Assembly: GCA_017508045.1 (NCBI GenBank)
Contig: JAFVZT010000028.1
Span: forward strand, 1 to 64,000
Source of the DNA: Oscillospiraceae bacterium
GTDB lineage: Bacteria > Bacillota > Clostridia > Oscillospirales > Oscillospiraceae
Length of the DNA: 64,000 nucleotides
Direction of reading: 5' to 3'
The notes below the pieces were generated by a model. It was not told the DNA's origin, made no database searches, and saw only the letters and a program-made list of their open reading frames with translations. Position numbers and translations under genes: made by a program. The first letter of the stretch is position 1. Every line of letters begins with the position of its first letter. Shown one piece after another: positions 45,840-54,037 of the stretch.

Positions 45840-47903
45840 TCAATAGGTAATATATACCACATCAAAGAGATCAAGTTTGTCAATTGTCAGGTGCAGGAAT
45901 TGCTCCTTAATTTTCCAGGATACATTTCTGCCCAGTGTGGTGTATATTTCCTTCGGCTGCACATCCAGCTTCAGGGAGAACTCCAAATTGTACAGAGGAA
46001 CGATTTTCTTTACATTTTGGCTGTTCAAAAGGGATACGGTGTAGCAGCGCTTCTGGGGATTGTGGCGCAATACGTGGGACAGATATTCTGTTTCCTCACA
46101 TTGCAGTGTCAGTCCGCCATTTTCTTCCAGCAGATTGCAAATCCATTTATTGAAGACCTCAATGTTGCAGTCCATCTTGTTTTGCTCAATAGGCGCGCAG
46201 CTATACAAGCAGGCACCTTTACCGTAGCGGTGATATACCACTGCAGGTATGTCGGTTACTCTGCCGGGGGGATTGCTGATGGCAGAGGAATACCGCCGGA
46301 AATCCCGGGCATCGGTTAGGGGATAAGTAAGTGTTGCCAACACCTGTGCGGTATCGGAAATTTGTGTGGCAGTGGGAACGGCAAAGGGGAGCATTTGCGG
46401 ATATTCGGCGGTAAAGCCGGGGAACCAAGGTTCGCCGGACTGTGTCGGTGCTAAATAGATCGGTTGTGTATCCACAAAGGCATCGTATTCTACGCCCATT
46501 ACCTTTGATAGCATAAAACGGTCTTTGTTTGTGCCGTCTGTGGACAAGGCACTGGATGCGCCGCTGATATAAAGCCGTCCGCCCTGGGCAACATACTCTG
46601 CCAGCTTTTCACATTCGGATTGGGACATACGGTACAGATCCGGTACCACCACAACCTTGTAATCCGAAAGCCTGTGGATGTTTTTCTCCGTCAGGATGTC
46701 ATAATCAATGTGAGCCCGGGAGAAGTTCAGATTGATTTGCTCCAGATTTAAAGCAATGTCCCGGTAATCCCCTATGCGGTGACTGGGTTGCCCCTCCGCG
46801 GTCCGCTGGGTGTAGGAGTCAAAATTGATATACACAGCAACATCCCGCAGAATTTTCGCATCATGGTCCACTGCTTTATAAAATGGCATCAATTCGCGCT
46901 TGATGTCGCCCATGGTGTGATATAACGCCTCTTGCAGCTTGCCGTTGGGATCGATGGCATCAATGAACAGGAAGCTGCCGCCGCAAAGCAGCGCAGTACA
47001 AGCCTGGTGCAACAGCTCATTCTTGCTTTTTAGACCCGTGTGATAGGACAGGTGGGGTGCCCGGGAGACCATATACTCAAAGGGCATATTCTCGCTCAGG
47101 TTGGGCAGTATCCGACAGATTACCTCTGTTTTATGCCGGGATGCATAAAAATCACCGGAAACGTAATCCATAGTACGGTAGTAGTCATCATGCAGACCGT
47201 AATCCATTGCACGGTTCCAGCCGGCACATTGGAAGGACACACTAATGCCGGGGCGTGCCTTTTTTGCGGTATCGGAAACCTCCTGTGCGTATTGGCTAAC
47301 GCTGTCGAATTTGAAGCGGACGTAATTTATAAAATTGGGATCTGTCCAGTTGATGGTGTCCGGAAGTTCCTGACCGGTCTGTGCCTTATACTTTTCCCGG
47401 CACCATTTACAGGTGCAATCCGGTGCGAAAAAGCCAATCATATCCACCCAGAAACCGTCAATGTCATAGGTAGATACCATTTCGTGGACCATAGCCAGGA
47501 AATGATCCCGGAAAGGACTGTTGGGGCAGCAAGTACCAAAACGGGTATGCTCACCACGAATAAAACCGTTGCTGGAAACAATCTGCCAATCCGGATGCCG
47601 CTTGGCGGCTTCCGTGTTCCAACTGTTGAGATAACCGACGACGCCGATACCACGCTTGCGCAACGCTTTCACAGTTTCACCGAAAATATCTCGTTTCTCT
47701 GTGATGGTATGTCGATAACCTACCTTGCTGGGATATAGGCAAAGACCCAAACAGTTGGACGCATAAACATAGGCCGTTTCTACTCCGGCAATCTCCATAC
47801 ATTTTGCATACTGCTCCGGATCAAATTCTTCCAGATAGCCTTCTCCGTTGGGAATGTGCATATCCACAAGATTGCGGAACATACTGCGTTTATACCACTG
47901 CAT
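45840..47903 (-). CDS. Putative glycosyl hydrolase (GHL6-like, with GH42 trimerisation-type domain)
   Basis: 687 residues from the ATG at 47903 (AGGAGG 8 bp upstream; the ATG two codons earlier is too close). TIM-barrel N-terminal half like the hypothetical glycosyl hydrolase 6 family: VETAYVYASNCLGL, VVGYLNSWNTEAAKRHPDW, and IDGFWVDMIGFFAPDCTCKWC (about 148-168) with a conserved Asp154 and a Cys cluster. The second half (about 385-560: YKVVVVPDLYRMSQSECEKL, AQGGRLYISGA) resembles the class I glutaminase-like trimerisation domain of GH42 enzymes. No signal peptide. Substrate unknown. Confidence 0.82.
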   Translation of the reverse strand: MQWYKRSMFRNLVDMHIPNGEGYLEEFDPEQYAKCMEIAGVETAYVYASNCLGLCLYPSKVGYRHTITEKRDIFGETVKALRKRGIGVVGYLNSWNTEAAKRHPDWQIVSSNGFIRGEHTRFGTCCPNSPFRDHFLAMVHEMVSTYDIDGFWVDMIGFFAPDCTCKWCREKYKAQTGQELPDTINWTDPNFINYVRFKFDSVSQYAQEVSDTAKKARPGISVSFQCAGWNRAMDYGLHDDYYRTMDYVSGDFYASRHKTEVICRILPNLSENMPFEYMVSRAPHLSYHTGLKSKNELLHQACTALLCGGSFLFIDAIDPNGKLQEALYHTMGDIKRELMPFYKAVDHDAKILRDVAVYINFDSYTQRTAEGQPSHRIGDYRDIALNLEQINLNFSRAHIDYDILTEKNIHRLSDYKVVVVPDLYRMSQSECEKLAEYVAQGGRLYISGASSALSTDGTNKDRFMLSKVMGVEYDAFVDTQPIYLAPTQSGEPWFPGFTAEYPQMLPFAVPTATQISDTAQVLATLTYPLTDARDFRRYSSAISNPPGRVTDIPAVVYHRYGKGACLYSCAPIEQNKMDCNIEVFNKWICNLLEENGGLTLQCEETEYLSHVLRHNPQKRCYTVSLLNSQNVKKIVPLYNLEFSLKLDVQPKEIYTTLGRNVSWKIKEQFLHLTIDKLDLFDVVYITY

Positions 47904-47921
47904 AATCATTTCCTCCTTGCG

Positions 47922-48782
47922 TTATTGCAAAATAGATTTCTTGTATGCGGTAGGGGTCATATGTGCATATTTTTTGAAAACCTTTGTAAAGTAGGTTGGG
48001 CTTTCAAAGTTCAACTGCACGGCAACAATTGCCACAGGCATATTTTTGCGAAGCAGCTTTTTGGCTTCCTGGATTTTCAGCATCGTGTAATACTTCATGA
48101 TGGGCATGCCTGTGTTTTTCTTGAAGATGCCGTTAAGGAAGGTTTTGCTGTAGAAGGTTTGCTGACTGACCTGTTCCAGCGTGATCTCGTCATAAATATG
48201 CGACTTGAGCAGTTTAATAATATCGTTGCTGAGGCTGTGCTCCAACTCGATACTGTTCATAACAAACACAATATCGCGGTCTTCACTGATACGGGCGCGA
48301 ATCAGATGAATCAACAGCTTCTCAAGACCGTTTTCCACCATTTGCTGGGCTCCGATCATAGGCTTTGGCAGCAGCTTAAGCTTTTTTTCAAAGGGGAAGA
48401 CGAAGGCGTTTTTCGCCTCCCTAATGATTTCGGAAATGATGCGCTTTGTGTCCTTGTCCAGAGGGATCTTCTGATCCAGAATGGACAGATATTCCGAACG
48501 GCTGCGAAAGCAAATGATAAAAATAGTGGCGCTTTGGTCACAGGCGGCACTGTAGGCATGCTGACGCAGTGGGGGGATCAGAAGAAAGTCGCCCTGCTGC
48601 AGGGTGGTTGTGCCGCAGTCTGCTTTGCACACAATGATGCCGGAGTCGATGTATGCGAGCTCGTAAAATTCGTGAATTTCCTCCGGATAGGAAAAATCCG
48701 GGGAGATGTCTAAGGTTTCTACGGTGATCAGGTTTTGCACCGTCACCTCTTTTTTGATTTGGTAGCTGAAATACTTTTTCAT
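47922..48782 (-). CDS. AraC family transcriptional regulator
   Basis: 286 residues from the ATG at 48782 (AGGTGG upstream). N-terminal cupin sensor (HEFYELAYIDSGIIVCKADCGTTTL, GDFLLIPPLRQHAYSAA, about 44-90) and two C-terminal helix-turn-helix units (about 185-285: ITLEQVSQQTFYSKTFLNGIFKKNTG; AIVAVQLNFESPTYFTKVFKKYAHMTPTAYK). Likely senses a sugar-like ligand and controls the flanking divergent genes. 18 bp upstream of the GHL6-like gene. Confidence 0.92.
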   Translation of the reverse strand: MKKYFSYQIKKEVTVQNLITVETLDISPDFSYPEEIHEFYELAYIDSGIIVCKADCGTTTLQQGDFLLIPPLRQHAYSAACDQSATIFIICFRSRSEYLSILDQKIPLDKDTKRIISEIIREAKNAFVFPFEKKLKLLPKPMIGAQQMVENGLEKLLIHLIRARISEDRDIVFVMNSIELEHSLSNDIIKLLKSHIYDEITLEQVSQQTFYSKTFLNGIFKKNTGMPIMKYYTMLKIQEAKKLLRKNMPVAIVAVQLNFESPTYFTKVFKKYAHMTPTAYKKSILQ

Positions 48783-48800
48783 AAGACACCACCTTTTAAA

Positions 48801-48927
48801 TATCATAGCACAAAAAAACCAAAAAACAAAGATATGGAAAAAAATGTTTTTGTGGTTTTATTATTTTATTTTTTACCATTTTCCCGTTGTTTTCTACCTT
48901 GTTGCCAGAAGCGATTGTGCTATCATA
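48801..48927. promoter_or_regulatory. Divergent promoter region with mirrored TTGTGCTATSATA motifs
   Basis: TTGTGCTATGATA on the minus strand (48801-48813) and TTGTGCTATCATA on the plus strand (48915-48927). Each contains an extended -10 (TGcTATGAT, TGcTATCAT) facing one of the divergent genes. Probably two promoters co-regulated by the AraC protein or its symmetric sites. Confidence 0.55.
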
Positions 48928-48980
48928 AATTTGTATAGCCTGACCAAGCTTGGGCAGGTTCAGATTAGGGAGGTGTATTT

Positions 48981-50375
48981 ATGAAAATTATTGTTGCATC
49001 TTTTCAATGTGAATCCAATACAAGAGCAAGCCTGCATCCGGGAAAAAGTGATTTCGAATATTTTTCCGGGGAGGATATCTATAAAAAATTGGTGGTTAAG
49101 GATATCTTTGCCCGGAACGGATTTGAAGTCATTCCTTCGATTTATGCAAATGCGCTCCCCTCCGCTACAGTGGAACGGGATGTTTATGAATTTTATAAGG
49201 AGCAAATTCTCGACACAGTCCGGGCGCATCGGGATGCGGCGGGTATTTATCTGTATGTCCACGGCAGTATGGAGGTTGATGGCATCGGCAGTGGCGAACT
49301 GCAGCTTGTCAAAGAAATTCGGCAGCTTGTCAGCCGGGATTGTCTGATTGCCTTTACAATGGACCTGCATGCCAATATCACAGATGAGCTGGGGCAGTAT
49401 GTAGATATTATTTGCGGATATAAGACAGCGCCCCATATCGACCAGGATGAAAGTCAGCGCCGGGCAGCTACAGCATTGGCGTATTGCTTGAAAAACGGCA
49501 TAAAGCCGCACACCTATGTCCAGAAAATCCCGATGCTGGTCAAAGGTGATACAATGCTGACCCAGTTAGAACCGCTGCGTTCCTTGGAAGCAGAAACAGC
49601 ACAGCTGGAGCAGCAAGAGGATATTTTCGGTGCCAACCTGTTTTTCGGGCATTGCTGGATCGATGCGCCCAATACCAGTGCATCTGCAGTTGTCAGTGCA
49701 GCAGATGCCCAAACAGCAAAGCAGTGGGCGCAAACGCTTGCCAATAAGCTTTGGGCCACAAGAAAGGAATACCGATTCCGGATCGAAGCGGAGCTTCCTG
49801 AGGAATGTGTACGACGGGCTTTGCAGGGAAATGAAAAGCGCATTTTCATTACGGACAGCGGCGACAACACAACTGCCGGTGCAGAGGGAAATACCCAGGA
49901 GCTCCTCAAGCTTTTCTTGCAGGCAGAGCCAAATAAGAAAACCTGCGTAGCAGGTATCACAGATTTTGATACGGTGGATTCTCTTTGGGACCAACCGGAC
50001 GGAGCATTCGTTACTGTCCCCGGCCTGGGGCAGAAAGGTATCATTAAGACCCACGGTGAAATTTTAGGCTGGGCAAAGGAAATCATCGGCAGATGCCTTA
50101 CCATTACTTTTGGAAATGTAGATGCAATTTTCACCGAAAAAAGAAGCGGCTTTATTGAAAAAGGAAATTTCGATAAGGCAAATGTGGATTTGCTTGGTTA
50201 TGAAATTGTGGTGGTGAAGCTGGGATATTTGTTTGAAGAACTCAAGCCCTATGCTGACAGAGAACTGTTTGCACTGACCGATGGCGCCAGTTGCGTGGAG
50301 CTTTCCCGGTTAAATCTAAAAAATATTGTACGTCCGATGTATCCTCTTGAGGATTTTGATTGGGCTGCAAAATAA
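48981..50375 (+). CDS. M81 family metallopeptidase-like protein (MlrC)
   Basis: 464 residues, full length. MlrC N-terminal domain: IVVASFQCESNT-type start (IIVASFQCESNTRAS), YLYVHGSMEVDGIGSGE (His94), AFTMDLHANI (Asp128, His130) and TAPHIDQDES (His152), matching the zinc-ligand pattern of the microcystinase C family. The C-terminal domain holds DSGDNTTAGAEGNTQEL (about 293-309). Known members hydrolyse small peptides or amides. First gene of mlrC-M24-ASRT, transcribed away from the AraC gene. GGGAGG ribosome-binding site. Confidence 0.92.
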   Translation: MKIIVASFQCESNTRASLHPGKSDFEYFSGEDIYKKLVVKDIFARNGFEVIPSIYANALPSATVERDVYEFYKEQILDTVRAHRDAAGIYLYVHGSMEVDGIGSGELQLVKEIRQLVSRDCLIAFTMDLHANITDELGQYVDIICGYKTAPHIDQDESQRRAATALAYCLKNGIKPHTYVQKIPMLVKGDTMLTQLEPLRSLEAETAQLEQQEDIFGANLFFGHCWIDAPNTSASAVVSAADAQTAKQWAQTLANKLWATRKEYRFRIEAELPEECVRRALQGNEKRIFITDSGDNTTAGAEGNTQELLKLFLQAEPNKKTCVAGITDFDTVDSLWDQPDGAFVTVPGLGQKGIIKTHGEILGWAKEIIGRCLTITFGNVDAIFTEKRSGFIEKGNFDKANVDLLGYEIVVVKLGYLFEELKPYADRELFALTDGASCVELSRLNLKNIVRPMYPLEDFDWAAK

Positions 50376-50396
50376 AACAATAAGGAGTATATCATT

Positions 50397-51575
50397 ATGG
50401 CTTATTACAACGAGCAGGAAACCAAAAACAGAATTCAGAAGGTTGTAACTCTTTTAAATGAAAAGGATGCGGATATTGCGGTCATCTATTTTGATGAGCT
50501 CAATATTGCCAACGGCTGGTATTTGACCGGTTGGTGCGGTCAGTTTGAGAAAGGTGCGGTTTTGGTCGGCAGAGACGGCACAACAATGTTGCTGGGCGGT
50601 CCCGAGAGTGAACCTTTTGCAAAACAGTCTTCTGCCATCAGCGACACGCGCTGCTTCAAAGTATTTATGGTTCCGGATGAGGAATATCCCCTTGCTACCA
50701 TCATTGGCTTCCCGGAGCTGTTTGCTGAGCTTAATCAGAAATTCCCCGTCAAAAAGGTTGCCCTTGTTGGTACCACCGATATGCCCTATGCAGTACATCA
50801 GGACCTGGTTGCCGGCTTCAGCGGCTGTGAAATCATTGACCTGACCGAGGAGTATCTGAAGTTCCGCTATGTAAAGAGCGATTGGGAAGTGGAACAGGCC
50901 AGAAAGGCAACCATGCTTTGTCACGATGCCTATAAGGCAATGGCCGCCAAGGTTAAAGCCGGTGCAAAGGAATATGAAGTGGCCGCAGCCGGTGAGGCTG
51001 TTTGCCGCGCCAACGGTGCCAACAGCTTTGCTTACCAGACCATCGTTGGCAGCGGTGTGCGTTCCAACGCGGTCGTTCCCACAGCTACCGATAAGGTAAT
51101 GGAAAATGGCGAAATGGTTATGCTTGGCATTGCGCCCCGCATCAACGGTTATGCCGGTACTTTCGGTCATACTGTTCCTGTTAGCGGAGAGTACACTCCG
51201 GATCAGAAGAAGTGCCTGACCGATATGATCGAAGTAATGCAGGTGGTCAAAGGTATGCTGAAGATCGGCAATACCGGCAGACAGATCGATGCAGAAGGCC
51301 GGAAGCTGTATGATAAAGGCGGTTACTTAAAGTACATTGTTTGTCCTTTTGCACACACTATGGGTCTTATGGAAGCGGAAGCTCCTTTCTTCGGCCCCAA
51401 CAGTGATGACGTCCTGGAGAAAAATATGATCGTTAATGTGGACGTGTCCTTCTTTGGTCATCCCACACTGAATGGTCTGCGTGTGGAAACCTGCTATGTG
51501 ATCACAGAAAACGGCGCTGAGCCCCTGTGCCCTGCGTTTGAAAAAGAATTGTTTGACTACGTGCAAAATCACTAA
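50397..51575 (+). CDS. M24 (aminopeptidase P/creatinase fold) protein with an altered metal site
   Basis: 392 residues: N-terminal creatinase-like domain (about 1-150) and C-terminal pita-bread domain. Against the M24 ligand set, the first Asp is Gly244 (MVMLGIAPRINGY), the second is Thr255 (AGTFGHT), His320 is kept (FAHTMGL), the first Glu is Asp349 (VNVDVSFFG) and the last Glu364 is kept (LRVET). Loss of both Asp residues argues against ordinary dinuclear aminopeptidase activity; creatinase is a precedent for non-metal chemistry on this fold. AAGGAG start region; 21 bp after mlrC. Confidence 0.9.
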   Translation: MAYYNEQETKNRIQKVVTLLNEKDADIAVIYFDELNIANGWYLTGWCGQFEKGAVLVGRDGTTMLLGGPESEPFAKQSSAISDTRCFKVFMVPDEEYPLATIIGFPELFAELNQKFPVKKVALVGTTDMPYAVHQDLVAGFSGCEIIDLTEEYLKFRYVKSDWEVEQARKATMLCHDAYKAMAAKVKAGAKEYEVAAAGEAVCRANGANSFAYQTIVGSGVRSNAVVPTATDKVMENGEMVMLGIAPRINGYAGTFGHTVPVSGEYTPDQKKCLTDMIEVMQVVKGMLKIGNTGRQIDAEGRKLYDKGGYLKYIVCPFAHTMGLMEAEAPFFGPNSDDVLEKNMIVNVDVSFFGHPTLNGLRVETCYVITENGAEPLCPAFEKELFDYVQNH

Positions 51576-51588
51576 GGAGGAAATAAAT

Positions 51589-51951
51589 ATGTACGGTAAA
51601 AAGAATTGGGTATTTTGTGACGGCGATCTGCCTCCTTCCGGCAACAATCCGAATTTCCCCGGCCATGAGGCTTTAATGATCACCAACGTTTCTGATGTGG
51701 ATGCCAACATCCGTATTAAGATCCTCTTTGTGGATCAGCCCCCTTATGATAAAATCACAATGGAGCTGAAGGCAGAGCGCACCTGCTGTCTGCGTTTGGA
51801 TGGCCCCATTGGCAATGAAGGATATCAGATTCCTTTTGGTCAGTACGCGATCCACGTGATCTCCGATGTGCCGGTGGTCGCTTGCTTCGGCAGATTGGAT
51901 GTGCGTCAGGATAATATGGCATATTACAGTCCGGCAGGCTACGGCTTCTAA
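51589..51951 (+). CDS. ASRT (Anabaena sensory rhodopsin transducer) family protein
   Basis: 120 residues from the ATG at 51589 (AAGGAGG upstream, 13 bp after the M24 gene). Single beta-sandwich domain matching the ASRT superfamily: KNWVFCDGDLPPSGNN, HEALMITNVSDVDANIRIKI, the AERTCCLRLDGP stretch and a C-terminal IPFGQYAIHVISDVPVVAC then GRLDVRQ. The family is proposed from comparative genomics to bind small molecules such as sugars. No rhodopsin gene is present. Likely a soluble or oligomeric ligand-handling partner of the two enzymes upstream. Confidence 0.85.
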   Translation: MYGKKNWVFCDGDLPPSGNNPNFPGHEALMITNVSDVDANIRIKILFVDQPPYDKITMELKAERTCCLRLDGPIGNEGYQIPFGQYAIHVISDVPVVACFGRLDVRQDNMAYYSPAGYGF

Positions 51952-51956
51952 AAACC

Positions 51957-51984
51957 TTGACATTGCGAAAATGTATGGTATAAT
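51957..51984 (+). promoter_or_regulatory. Consensus SigA promoter after the ASRT gene
   Basis: TTGACA (51957-51962), 16 bp, TATAAT (51979-51984), starting 6 bp after the ASRT stop codon. Confidence 0.85.
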
Positions 51985-51990
51985 GGGATA

Positions 51991-52188
51991 ACTTAAAAAA
52001 TGAAGGTATGCCTTATTTTAAAGTTAACCAAGTGCGAATTTGCCGACATGCTTCTGGCGGACATTACCCCGTTATAAGTTAGAATGGATGTATGCTCCGC
52101 TAATTAAAGAAGCTTGACACCGTTGCAAAACAGGTTGCGTATAAAACACATTGGCTGGCTCCAAAAGGAAAAGGCCAATGTGTTTTTT
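51991..52188 (+). ncRNA. Candidate ~200-nt small RNA or long MFS leader
   Basis: The 318-bp gap before the MFS gene opens with a consensus promoter and contains an intrinsic terminator (ACACATTGGC / GCCAATGTGT plus six T, 52146-52188). Near its 5' end, AACTT and the following A/G-rich arm pair with CCTTATTTTAAAGTT (about 51991-52027), and TGCCGACATG..CTGGCGGACA can fold further in. A 25-codon frame from 52000 lacks a ribosome-binding site. No known riboswitch class recognised. Confidence 0.5.
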
Positions 52189-52269
52189 GCGGCCGAATGT
52201 ACTGTTCATAGCCAGCCTGGGTAACGACTGTTATGTTGACGCCACAGAAAAAAGGAAGGATAAGGGTTC

Positions 52270-53535
52270 ATGAAAACACTTGTACGGAAGCATTATCACT
52301 GGCTTGTTGCCGCAATCATATTCTGCGAGATGTTTGTATACGGAGGCATCGTCACCAGCATCAGTATTTATACCATTCCGATTACGGAAGGACTTTCTGT
52401 TGACCGCGGTCCGTTTACACTCACGGAAATACCCTACGGTGTGCTTTCTTTCATAAGCGCAATGGGTACGGGATGGCTGTTGCGCAAATTCGGCTATAAA
52501 ACGCTTACAATCGGTTCCCTTATGCTTACCTCCGCAGGCTTGATGATAATGGGTGTTTCGCCGGATTTGGTGGGACAAGGTATCGGCCGTGGTTTAATCG
52601 GTCTTGGTTACGGTGCGTGTTTTACTGCAGGCTGCGTATGGATTATCAAACAATGGTTTCATGGTCGGCAGGGCCTGGTTGTGGGTGCGGTTTCTATGGC
52701 GTCCGGTTTTGGCGGCAGCGCGATGTCATTCGTATTTTCCCGGGTGATTGTGAAATTTGGCTGGCGCACAGCACTATTAATTGAGGGCACTTTACCCATT
52801 GCGATTGCTTTTCTGTACCTGTTAATCTATAATGCTCCGGAAAAAATAGGACTGTTGCCTTACGGAAAAATGGAAAAGGTAACGAAGAAAATGCGGCAAG
52901 AGAGCAACTGGGAAGGCTTTTCAATGAAAGAGCAATACCGAAACCCGTTGCTGTATATTATGTGCGCAGCAACACTGCTGAGTGCGATGTGCGTTTATGC
53001 AACGCATACTGTACTGAACCCCCATTTTCAAGATAACGGCTATTCTCAAACGGCAGCAGCAAGCTACAGCAGTATGCTTATGCTGATTGTTGCTTTTGTA
53101 AAATTGTTGTTAGGCTGGATAAGCGATCGCTACGGTGCAAAGCTGGTAGCGCTAATGTGCTTGGGATGTGCGGCTGTTGGCCAATGGATGCTGTCTGATG
53201 TGTCAAACCCCGTATTGTCTTACATAGGTGTTGGCTTGTTTGCTGTTGGCCTCTGCTTGACATCAATTGCGATTCCTCTTATCGCATTTCCATTATTTGG
53301 ATATTGGGGAAGCGCAGAGGTGAACGGTATTGTTGTGGGAATGGCTTCACTGGCACACTTGATCACTGCACCGATTTGTAATTTTATATTTGACTATATT
53401 GGAAGCTATAGCCCGTCTTTTAGGGTTGCCGCAATATTAGAGGTCTGTCTTATTCCTGTATATTTAATTATGTTCGCTATGGCAGACAAACAAAGAAAAA
53501 AAGAATTAGACAGAAAAAACATCGGCTGCCCCTAA
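52270..53535 (+). CDS. MFS transporter, oxalate/formate antiporter (OFA)-like
   Basis: 421 residues, about 12 membrane helices. The order of helices, GRGLIGLGYGACFTAGCVWIIKQWFHGRQGLVVGA in TM4 (shown in family as a G-rich segment before a W-F motif) and the LLLGWISDRYGAK loop between TM8 and TM9 fit the OFA subfamily, which exchanges carboxylates. ATG at 52270 with GGAAGGAT upstream. Probably imports the substrate of the preceding enzymes, though it follows a terminator and may have its own control. Confidence 0.88.
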   Translation: MKTLVRKHYHWLVAAIIFCEMFVYGGIVTSISIYTIPITEGLSVDRGPFTLTEIPYGVLSFISAMGTGWLLRKFGYKTLTIGSLMLTSAGLMIMGVSPDLVGQGIGRGLIGLGYGACFTAGCVWIIKQWFHGRQGLVVGAVSMASGFGGSAMSFVFSRVIVKFGWRTALLIEGTLPIAIAFLYLLIYNAPEKIGLLPYGKMEKVTKKMRQESNWEGFSMKEQYRNPLLYIMCAATLLSAMCVYATHTVLNPHFQDNGYSQTAAASYSSMLMLIVAFVKLLLGWISDRYGAKLVALMCLGCAAVGQWMLSDVSNPVLSYIGVGLFAVGLCLTSIAIPLIAFPLFGYWGSAEVNGIVVGMASLAHLITAPICNFIFDYIGSYSPSFRVAAILEVCLIPVYLIMFAMADKQRKKELDRKNIGCP

Positions 53536-53561
53536 TAGGGGTGGCCGATGTGCCTTTTTTC
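53520..53561 (+). terminator. Terminator overlapping the MFS gene's 3' end
   Basis: CATCGGctGCCCCT / AGGGGtggCCGATG, then TTTTTTC; the left arm includes the last codons. Confidence 0.88.
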
Positions 53562-53640
53562 TTTACGAATAAGCTGACTGCAGAATTTATCGAATCCAAG
53601 GCCGTTGCGATAGCAGGAAACCGGCGGAAAGCAGCTTCCG

Positions 53641-53883
53641 TTATGCATCATACTTGATTATATCGGAGATTTCGCAGTTTAAAATATAGCAGAATCGAGC
53701 CAGTACATCAGAATCAATTCTCTCCACTGTGCCGGAACACCATTTTTCCACCACCTCAAACCGGGTGTCAGCCAGCTTGGCAAGGCGGTAGCGGGTAATC
53801 CCTCTTTCTTCAATTAGCTGCTTCAAGTGAATGGAAACATTTCCGTAGGAGCTTAAGTTTACAACACTGCGAAGGTCTTTCAT
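53641..53883 (-). CDS. Cro/C1-type helix-turn-helix regulator
   Basis: 80 residues from the ATG at 53883 (GGTGAT upstream). XRE-type DNA-binding domain: IHLKQLIEERGITRYRLAKLADTRFEVVEKWCSG, shown as helices about 15-50, and the family ending LARFCYILNCEISDIIKYD. Divergent from the BspA-like gene, whose -10 region overlaps a perfect palindrome, suggesting repression. Confidence 0.9.
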   Translation of the reverse strand: MKDLRSVVNLSSYGNVSIHLKQLIEERGITRYRLAKLADTRFEVVEKWCSGTVERIDSDVLARFCYILNCEISDIIKYDA

Positions 53884-53921
53884 AATTATCACCGTAAATA
53901 TTTTACCCAAGGAATTACATA

Positions 53922-53961
53922 TTGACAATTACGATAAAAACCGATACTATGTATATAGTAT
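53922..53961 (+). promoter_or_regulatory. Promoter of the BspA-like gene with overlapping operator palindrome
   Basis: TTGACA (53922-53927), 17 bp, TACTAT (53945-53950). ATACTAT (53944-53950), a 4-bp gap and ATAGTAT (53955-53961) form a perfect inverted repeat across the -10. Confidence 0.75.
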
Positions 53962-54037
53962 TATGTTAGGGCATTTTATCTTGCCACACAGAACTTTTTG
54001 TGCTATGCTAATAAAAAAGCGACAGGAGAGGGTTTTT

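Noticed and set aside
52000-52077. 25-codon small protein gene before the MFS transporter
   Set aside because: No Shine-Dalgarno and its start lies inside a predicted hairpin; better explained as part of a non-coding RNA.
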